Source of the DNA: Pachyseris speciosa
Lineage: Eukaryota; Cnidaria; Anthozoa; Scleractinia; Pachyseridae
Direction: 5' to 3'
Assembly: GCA_016490735.1 (NCBI GenBank)
Contig: JAEMWC010000447.1
Span: 247,001-311,000, forward strand
Length of the DNA stretch: 64,000 nucleotides
Shown piece by piece: positions 56,951 through 64,000 of the stretch (its first letter is position 1; each line of letters starts with the position of its first letter). The notes beneath the pieces are model-generated. The model saw only the letters and a program-made list of their open reading frames with translations. It did not search any database and was not told the origin of the DNA. Both the position numbers and the translations under genes were made by a program.

Positions 56951-57545
56951 TAGATTTGCCCGTTAAATTATTTTGCTTATAATAGTGTTACTGGTATACG
57001 TGGTGCTATCCAAGCCGAGAAAGTAAACAGAGGTAATTGACATTACTCGGGTCGGGAGATAATATCACTGGGACTTCGATAAATAGCTATTTAGCAAATC
57101 AGTTTCCCCTTTATCTAAAACAATAGTGCATCTTCACATGTGTGTGTTTGGGTTTTTTTTTTTTTGTTGTTTGTTTGTTTGCAAGGTGTGAAATGCTCAC
57201 TAAAATATTTTCCAGGACTTTGATAAGCTATAACAAGACTTAATTAAATTCAGTGGTCAGAGTATACAAACAGCTTCCAGAATTCGTTGCATTGTTCACA
57301 GTGGAAAATACAAATAGAGGGAATGGAGGGTACATTTTAGTTATATTTCCATGTAACTGTGAGGTGCAGCGTAGATCATAACATAATAGGTCTTTGTTCT
57401 TGAAGTGTTGCAGGCGATTGTAACCATGTTTTTGCCCTATTGTACTCACATAATCATTGATGTATGTTGGGAATCATGGAAATCCTAGCAAATCAGACAA
57501 ATACCAGTGTTCCACAACAGTGACACAAGCCAAGAGGTGCTCGTA

Positions 57546-58255
57546 TCAATGCAGAAGCAGTAATAAAATGCACATTTGCAAAGCCTCATCTGACAAAGAT
57601 GGCAAATGAAAACGTGTAAACTTTATGTTGCATGGGGTAAACATATTGAAGTTATTACAAACTGTTTTTGGGAATGCCCCCCCTTGGTTCAACTTTATCT
57701 TATCACTTGAGTGATTTAAAGGAAAGCTGTAAAACCAACACAATCAGAATTGTGTAGTGGTTCCACAGGATCAGCAACCAAAGGAAGTTTGGGTTTTTCC
57801 CAAGATCCCAATTTCTTGCCTGACATGCAGTCGAATCATTTCTACCTCCAAGTTCACTTACATTGTCAGAACACGTTTTTCAGACATTGCCATAAACACT
57901 GAACAAGCTTGGAACCTCCAATTCAACACTGTCAGCCAAGCTCACTATTGTTAATGGAGTCCCAAAGTTAAATGACAAATGGGTAATAAAATGCCTGACT
58001 TTTCCAATACTTTCAACATGCACCCTATGTGCAGCAATTGTTTGTGTTCGTGTGACTTCACTTTAATTAAATTGTGGTTTTTCTTTAGAAAATGTAGTCC
58101 AATTTTCTGTAAATCTCCTTCTATGTCAAATCCCTTGTCCCTTGTCTCCACGGTTTCTGATACCTCCTTCTTTTTTGAAAGTAAATCAAGAAATCCACTC
58201 ATTGAAACTATCTATTTGCCAGTATACGGACCCTGCGAACACTGACTGTAAAACG
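57546..58255 (-). pseudogene. Degenerate DDE transposase remnant (ISL2EU-like)
   Basis: The minus frame 58202-57951 carries D-K-G-F-D-I-E-G-D-L-Q-K-I-G, which resembles the (A)DKGF-D-I...G core around the second catalytic Asp of IS4/ISL2EU-type DDE_Tnp_4 transposases. Downstream minus-strand pieces have stops. The arrangement is convergent with the SWIM/YqaJ fragment at 56629, as in two-gene ISL2EU elements. No catalytic triad can be completed. Confidence 0.35.
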
Positions 58256-59084
58256 AACAAAAAGCCTCTCATCATGAATAGTCCAGCTAATAATTGACGA
58301 TTTCAGATGTCGTTTTCCAGTGTTAGGGTCACGAAATCAGGGGCGTAGCGTGAGATTTTGAAGGTGTACGCACAACGCTGAAATTTGGAACTGGGGGGGG
58401 GGGGGGGGGGGGGGTGGTCTGGGGGCATGCTCCCCCAGAAATTTTTGAAATTTAGGGTCTCGGAAATGCCATTTCCAACTATTTCCGTGGAACCTTTTCT
58501 TATAAATAAATGCGACGGAAAATGCGGTAGTTAGTTGTTTATTTTACCCATCTCTAGAGTTTTCGGTAACCTACAACAAAACGGGGTAAAACAATGGTAA
58601 AAACAGGGGGTTTACAAACAAAGGGCAAGACGTCTACCCTTCAGACGAGAGCGAGAATGGCACATTTCCTCTGATTTGTTGGAAAAATCAGAGTCATCAC
58701 TACATAGACGTCGAAGTCTAAGAAATTGAGAATAGGGAATGGCGTTTTTGACATGAGATGGATGTGAAGATGAATACAACAAATAACTGCGAGAATCGGT
58801 GGGTTTGTAGTGCACACTGGTACATAAACCGTTGCCGCTGATAAAAACTTTGATATCAAGAAAGGCAAGGGAAGTTTCCGAAATTTCCCAGGTATATTTT
58901 AGAGCCGGATGAAAGGAATTAACGGCGGTTATAAATTGATTGATTTCCTCCTTGCTAGACGAAATTGCGCCGATACAGTCGTCAATGTAGCGACCGTAGA
59001 GTTCAGGTTTAGGACCGTTGTACTGATTGAAGAATTGGTACTCGACGTAACCTACAAAAAGATTAGCGTAGCTAGGTCCCATTT

Positions 59085-60440
59085 TTGTGCCCATCTTCTG
59101 ACAAAGATATTTTTGAAACACTTCGTGTTCGCAAATCAAAATGGACTCCCCCAGAGGGGCAGTTCGCGTCTTTAGATTTTTTCATCAAAAAATGCCGTCG
59201 TGACGTTCAAAAACTAAAATTCAATTGTCACACTAAATTTTCCAACCTTTCTTCGGAAGAGTGGGCGGCGCTCAAAAATCTTAGCAAGCGGAAAGACATA
59301 ATTGTCAAATCGGCCGACAAAGGCGGCGCGGTAGTTGTTTGGCGGTCCGACCTTTACAAAGAAGAAGCTTTGCGGCAACTTTCTGACACCTCCTTTTATG
59401 CTAAAGTCGAGAAAGATCTCACTTCTACCAACCAAAAAATTGTCAAAGACACGATTCAGGACCTAATAGTCAAACAAGAATTGCCGGCTACCGCTACTAA
59501 TCTCATCATCACTACTCCGAGAACCTCGTGCATTTACTTTTTACCCAAAATCCACAAACCTAACAACCCGGGTCGACCTATCGTTTGTGCTTGTAGTTGC
59601 CCTACCGAACTCATTTCTAGCTATTTAGACAAGATTATGGCGCCCATCGTCAAATCTTTGCCATCTTACATTAAAGACAGTCAACACGCACTTGAGATTT
59701 TTCGCGACTTCAATTTCACCGGCGAAGACAAACTAATTTTCACTATGGATATTTCATCTCTATACACTGTCATTCCAAACGGCGAAGGTCTTCAAGCACT
59801 TAAGTATTTTTTCGATCAACGCACCGTCAAGGAACCAAGCTCGGAAACGCTACTCCGCCTAGCTGAACTAGTTTTAACGCTTAACTGTTTTTCTTTCGCT
59901 GACAACTATTACAAGCAAATTAATGGTGTAGCGATGGGCACAAAAATGGGACCTAGCTACGCTAATCTTTTTGTAGGTTACGTCGAGTACCAATTCTTCA
60001 ATCAGTACAACGGTCCTAAACCTGAACTCTACGGTCGCTACATTGACGACTGTATCGGCGCAATTTCGTCTAGCAAGGAGGAAATCAATCAATTTATAAC
60101 CGCCGTTAATTCCTTTCATCCGGCTCTAAAATATACCTGGGAAATTTCGGAAACTTCCCTTGCCTTTCTTGATATCAAAGTTTTTATCAGCGGCAACGGT
60201 TTATGTACCAGTGTGCACTACAAACCCACCGATTCTCGCAGTTATTTGTTGTATTCATCTTCACATCCATCTCATGTCAAAAACGCCATTCCCTATTCTC
60301 AATTTCTTAGACTTCGACGTCTATGTAGTGATGACTCTGATTTTTCCAACAAATCAGAGGAAATGTGCCATTTTTTTGAGAAACGTGGCTATCCTGATTC
60401 CGGTGGTTCAATCGGGCCATCACCGCGCTCAGCAGATTGA
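59085..60440 (+). pseudogene. Penelope-like reverse transcriptase (frameshifted before the endonuclease)
   Basis: The RT frame runs from the truncated N-terminus to about 60405. Visible motifs are SADKGGAVVVW (the Penelope DKGG segment), YFLPKIHKP with GRPIV, the first catalytic Asp in FTMDISSLYT, GVAMGTKMGPSYANLF (motif B), and Y-I-D-D in YGRYIDDCIGA (catalytic pair), followed by LAFLDIKV. After MCHFFEKRGYPDS the frame is lost; the matching continuation is in the next frame (60160-61101). PLE RTs are related to telomerase RT and prime at nicks or telomeres. The annotated start at 59085 comes from the inverted junction, not a real start codon. Confidence 0.85.
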
Positions 60441-61101
60441 TCAACAGTCAGCACTACAGACGTCACAAAAGGAAAAGAATGACAGAATTCTATTCACCCT
60501 CACATTTCACCCGCATAATAACCCAGTTAAAGCCATCATTCTTAATAACTGTAAGATACTGCAAAATGATCCAGAAACTGCTAGAATCTTTTCGGAACCA
60601 CCGCTGATTTCATTCAAACGCGACAAAAATGTAGGTAACTTTCTAGTTAAAAGCGCTTTCAAAACAACTGAACAACCTGGCACTTTTAAATGCGCGCGCT
60701 CGCGATGCAAAACTTGTCCTTTCATTCAAAACACTAACAAAATATCGGGCCCTAAGCGATCTGTTAAGATCACTGATCGTTTCACGTGTACCTCCGCAAA
60801 TGTTATCTATTGCATAACCTGCACATTATGCAAAAAGTTATACATCGGCGAAACAGGAAGACGACTAGGTGACCGATTCCGAGAACATCTTCGTGATGTT
60901 GAGAAAGAAGACAAAGACGCATCCAAACCTGTCGCTCGGCATTTTAATCTCCCTAACCATTCTAAACAACACATGTCGATCTCCGGCCTTTCCCTACATC
61001 AAGGTACCACAGAAAGCCGTAAAAATCTCGAGCAAAAACTGATCTTTCAAATTGGCACTCTTAATCCCCACGGTATCAACGAGCGCTTTTTATTCAATTA
61101 A
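60405..61101 (+). pseudogene. Penelope GIY-YIG endonuclease domain
   Basis: This is the second frame of the same gene. It carries the C-x-x-x-x-C-x-x-C finger (CARSRCKTCPF), then NVIYCITCTLCKKLYIGETG, the GIY-YIG core with Tyr in V-I-Y and Y-I-G. The downstream Arg (GDRFREH), Glu near the end (ESRKNLEQKLI) and the closing LNPHGINER follow, as expected of Penelope-clade EN. The protein would nick target DNA to prime reverse transcription. One indel near 60405 separates it from the RT frame, so this copy is not autonomous. Confidence 0.85.
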
Positions 61102-61189
61102 TTTATTCCTGTTTTTCACGTTACCATGTTACCACCAATAGCGTAGCTCCATTTTCTGTATATAAACCATACACAACCCACAATTCCTC

Positions 61190-61238
61190 GATTCGCTCCG
61201 ACGAAGGGCTAACGCTCGAAACGTCAGCTAATCGAATC
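61190..61238 (+). ncRNA. Type I hammerhead ribozyme-like motif of the Penelope element
   Basis: GATTCG (61190-61195) pairs with CGAATC (61233-61238), and CT with AG (61226-61227), to form stem I around an internal loop. The core reads CCGACGA (61198-61204), one base from the consensus CTGANGA, with an extra A. Stem II is GGGC-TAAC-GCTC (61206-61217). GAAA (61218-61221) follows, and then C-GTC with the predicted cut after 61225. Stem III is reduced to the palindrome ACGT, as in dimer-forming hammerheads known from Penelope elements. Confidence 0.7.
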
Positions 61239-61239
61239 C

Positions 61240-61270
<31 letters not shown>

Positions 61271-61302
61271 CGTTGATAAACCAAATTTTCGTGTTTCACT
61301 CC

Positions 61303-61348
<46 letters not shown>

Positions 61349-61359
61349 CCCTTCAGACG

Positions 61360-62236
61360 GACGAACTCTGTTATAACATCATCAATTTCAACGTCCTTAT
61401 GCTTGTGAATGTGCAAAATTGCTAAAGAGCTCAATGTCCCTTCTGTCATGGTACTTCGTAAGGGTGTTTTCAATCTATTCATAAATAACCCGGGACAGGG
61501 GATTGGGGAAAGGCAAGGACAGCAGAGGGTAGAGTTTTTTTGTTTCGTTTCACTCCACCATCTGCACCATTACGTTACAACAACAATAACAATTGTATTA
61601 GCTCTTATATTTAGAAACGAAGACATTAAGATCAGATAAAAATTAAAGCTTAAAGGTGTTGGCCTCCTAAAATAACTAGATCGAGAGTTAACAAGTCTAG
61701 GGAGCCAAATAACGTTTCTTGTCGTTTATGGATTAATGAAAAGGTACTGGAAAAACAAACACACACGCCAGTATAATTCGAAATTTAAAAATCGGTCCTA
61801 TTTTATGGTAAATTTCACAAATGCTATAAGGGAATAAAAACTGAAATTTTTTTCCAGATATCAGCTGTACGCACGGGCGTACGTGCGTATATGGACGCTA
61901 CGCCCCTGGAAATCTTCTCGGAAGATGATCTTGATGAAGTTTTGAATGTTTCGTGACCGTAAACTCGCGATCAAATTACTCGCTTACTTTGAGGAGTTTT
62001 TCGTCCTCCGGGAAGCCTCGTCAAGATAGCTCTTCCATTGTCAAATTGGAGGAGCAATCATAAGCACTGATGTAGTGTACCATGCCGCAAAATAAAGCGG
62101 TGAAAGTTTTGCCGAAAGAAAAAAAATATTCGTGCTCCACGGAACTGTTTGCATTCCTACAGCTACTGGGAATGTTTGTTTACCCAATGAAAGTCACGTG
62201 CTCAACCTATGACGTAACTGGCTAAAGAGGTCTATT
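61360..62236. other. Noncoding remainder of TIR element and flank
   Basis: Up to 61908 this is the right part of the CAGGGGCGTAGC element, with GTACGCACGGGCGTACGTGCGT near its end. 61914-62236 is flank without recognisable gene, apart from the P450 fragment that follows. Confidence 0.45.
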
Positions 62237-62660
62237 TCCAACATAGCCAACCGCGTGTCAACGCACTGCCGAGGGCCTGATCCAAACGGGAGAAATGCAA
62301 ACGAATGCCGCTTCGCTTTCGAGTCAGGGGAGAAATTCTCAGGGTTGAACTCCAGGGGGTTCTCCCACACTTCCGGGTCCCGATGCAAAGCGTACGTTGG
62401 GATACTGACGTCAATACCCTTGGGAAAGAGGATACCGTTGTAAGTGGTGTCTTCTGTGCAATCCCGAAAGACGAGGAATGCAGGGCCACTGAGGCGCAGG
62501 ACCTCGCAGATTACTTGATCTATGTACTTGGCTTTTTGTATCACGTCATCTAGTGCCATATCATCACGAGTCTCAACCAATTCGTCGATTTCTTGGATGA
62601 GACGATCTTGAACATCAGGGTACGCAGCCAGGTAATATGCAGTGCTTGTCAGGTTGTACC
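62237..62660 (-). pseudogene. Cytochrome P450 (CYP3 clan) C-terminal exon, truncated
   Basis: A minus-strand exon begins after a TTTAG acceptor (62662-62661) with GYNLTSTAYYLAAYPDVQ, the end of helix I. It continues through the K-helix E-V-L-R, the N-P-E-N-F (PERF) region, KRHSFAFLPFGSGPRQC and TRLAMLEID. The haem ligand Cys is present, but the residue two after it is Asp where the family has Gly (Cys-x-Gly-x-Arg). After LEID the match stops and no donor is visible. About 60 residues of the usual C-terminus are missing, and no upstream P450 exon is seen before 64000. It is either a decayed fragment or one exon of an interrupted gene. Confidence 0.75.
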
Positions 62661-63020
62661 CTAAACGAGTGAAACGAACATTAGTTAGAAACGAGTCACT
62701 TTGAAATCACTCATGTAAAACCTGTTTTGAGCTCCACATATTTACATAACAGCCGTACAAGTACTTAAATTTCAAGTTGTACGGCCGAAATTCCCTAAGT
62801 CGGTTAAGATCTAAGGGATGGGCCATTCATTGATTGATCAATAGATCGACTGATCGATTCATCCATGCTGATCCATTGTCGATCCTTCCTTCCATCCTTC
62901 CTTCCTTCCTTCCTTCCTTTCTTCCTTAGAGAAATTTACACACAAAAAAATAAAATTCCGCTACCAATTAGAAGACTATCTCAAGACTAAAATAATAATA
63001 ATAATCTATCAGAAACCCAG
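62661..63020. other. Noncoding, simple repeats
   Basis: A GATTGATC-type short repeat (62830-62885), a (TTCC)n run (62885-62925) and an (AAT)n run near 62990. No gene is visible. Confidence 0.5.
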
Positions 63021-63560
63021 CACATAGAATAGGTATTACAAAATGACGTCTGGGGGTTCATACTTTGCGAATACAAACTGGGAAATACGAAAATAGAGGA
63101 GCACCAATCACAGTGGAAGAAAGAATATGTCTGTCTGGTATGCAATAGAGGCTACATAGAGGACGAACGGCACTTCTTGGTGTATTGCCCAGGGTAAGAT
63201 AACATTTGAACTGAGCTCCATTCTCTCGTTTCAAAACACGGTGCTTTTTTCAAAAACCTAAATGATGATGATAAGATACAACATTTACTTTCCCCAGAAA
63301 ATTAGACCACTTCAAAAAATAGTAGGTAAATAGACATATTTTAATGTTTCAGCAGAGAAAAGAGATCCTAAAATCAAAATATAACTATTGATTTTTTTAT
63401 TCAGTTTGCTTTTATACCAATTGTATGAGAAGTTATTGTATGATCTTGTAGTTAATCAGTTATTTTAGTATATATCATAACCTTTATTGTAATTAGACCA
63501 ATACCTCCCCTTTTAGGCGCAATAAATATTTACTGTTACTCACTCACTCACTCACTTACT
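63021..63560 (+). mobile_element. LINE 3' fragment (zf-RVT type)
   Basis: A broken frame holds E-R-I-C-L-x-C-N-R-G-Y-I-E-D-E-R-H-F-L-V-Y-C-P-G (about 63120-63195), the C-x-x-C...H-x-x-x-x-C finger and EDE-HFL box found at the C-terminus of many LINE proteins, with stops. It is followed by a 3' UTR-like AT-rich tail and an (ACTC)n run. It is a different family from the 53.5 kb LINE. Confidence 0.6.
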
Positions 63561-64000
63561 CACTCACACAAACTGACATACATACATACATACATGCATG
63601 CATGCATGCATACATACATACATACATGCATGCTAATATCTCTGAGCACAAATACAAATTACTATAAAAAAGGAACGATGAGCCTCTCTACACCTCTCTT
63701 GCTCTCCTCTTCAATGATACCCCTTCCCCCGTGGAGCAAGGATTTGTATAGAGCCATAAGTTTCTTTGTGATTCATGTAATGTGCCTTAAAAATAAATGT
63801 GTTACCTTCAACAAACAAAGCCGCAAGCCGCACGAGAAGCCCAAGCCGCCCAAGCCGCCCAAGCTGCGGCGCAAGGAGCGTAAGCTCGCCATTTTATTTC
63901 CTGGATTATATTAATAGACCCATTTTGCACTGTGATTTTGTATGTATGTATTTCGTTCCTTTTTATTATTTCTTCTTCTTCGCATTCTGTTTTTGATGAC
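63561..64000. other. Simple repeats and window edge
   Basis: (CATA)n/(CATG)n runs at 63570-63640. A GAAGCCCAAGCCGCCCAAGC patch (63825-63880) gives a Lys-Pro-Pro frame of uncertain meaning. Confidence 0.4.

Larger units (their letters stand above)
58635..61359 (+). mobile_element. Penelope-like retroelement, 5'-truncated, with inverted RT fragment
   Basis: TACCCTTCAGACG occurs at both borders (58635-58647 and 61347-61359), a 13-bp target duplication. At the left, 58659-59093 is an inverted copy of 59933-60368 from the RT domain. It joins directly to the plus-strand coding part that begins near 59094. Such inverted partial copies at the 5' end are typical of Penelope elements. The 3' region after the endonuclease contains the hammerhead-like motif. 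The nested position inside a TIR element dates the insertion as later. Confidence 0.85.
58338..61908. mobile_element. TIR element (CAGGGGCGTAGCGT ends) hosting a Penelope insertion
   Basis: CAGGGGCGTAGCGT at 58338 and its inverse ACGCTACGCCCCTG ending at 61908 (one central mismatch at most) are directly flanked by GAAAT on both sides (58333-58337, 61909-61913). The CAGGGG start is hAT-like, but a 5-bp duplication is unusual for hAT. Without the nested Penelope element the length is about 0.86 kb and noncoding. A G run of about 20 lies near 58397. Confidence 0.75.

Noticed and set aside
58612..59139. Separate minus-strand reverse transcriptase gene
   Set aside because: It is an inverted partial copy of 59933-60368 inside the same Penelope insertion.

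Overview
The window is genomic DNA of an animal, most likely an anthozoan cnidarian (a stony coral or close relative). It carries two conserved multi-exon metazoan genes (eIF4E3 and AATF) arranged head to head, intronless beta-lactamase-like genes, a cytochrome P450 fragment, and a dense load of SINEs, LINE 3' ends, TIR elements and a Penelope-like element. The species assignment is inference from gene and repeat style, not from a marker gene.

Bases 1-8.6 kb are different: compact, AT-rich, intronless and densely coding. They look like one end of an integrated Polinton/Maverick (adintovirus-like) element. Recognisable parts are a penton-like protein, a broken coiled-coil gene, an A32-type packaging ATPase, a very long fibre-like gene with three repeated domains, a second fibre with a collagen-like stalk and LamG-like head, a small protein of unknown function, a two-helix membrane protein resembling SLATT effectors, and a VLTF3-like late transcription factor. 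Polymerase, integrase and major capsid genes are not in view and would lie to the left. Two genes carry several frameshifts, so this copy is decaying although six others are open. An octamer, TAATCTAA, recurs just upstream of several start codons.

8.6-14 kb holds tandem repeats, a TIR element with a TATA box and a spliced 91-codon reading frame, and MITE remnants. 14.0-26.1 kb is eIF4E3 on the minus strand (8 exons, 241 aa). About 350 bp of shared promoter separates it from AATF on the plus strand (12 exons, about 591 aa, 26.4-39.8 kb). The first AATF exon has an apparent one-base insertion. The introns are full of SINEs, MITEs and microsatellites.

39.8-53 kb holds a multiply frameshifted beta-lactamase-like pseudogene (minus) and its intact 568-aa paralogue (plus), with two members of one TIR family beside them. 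53-64 kb is mostly mobile-element debris: LINE 3' ends, a perfect-looking 114-bp hairpin, a decayed ISL2EU-like element, a Penelope-like retroelement with RT, GIY-YIG endonuclease and a hammerhead-like 3' motif (nested with target-site duplication inside a TIR element), and the haem-binding end of a CYP3-clan P450.
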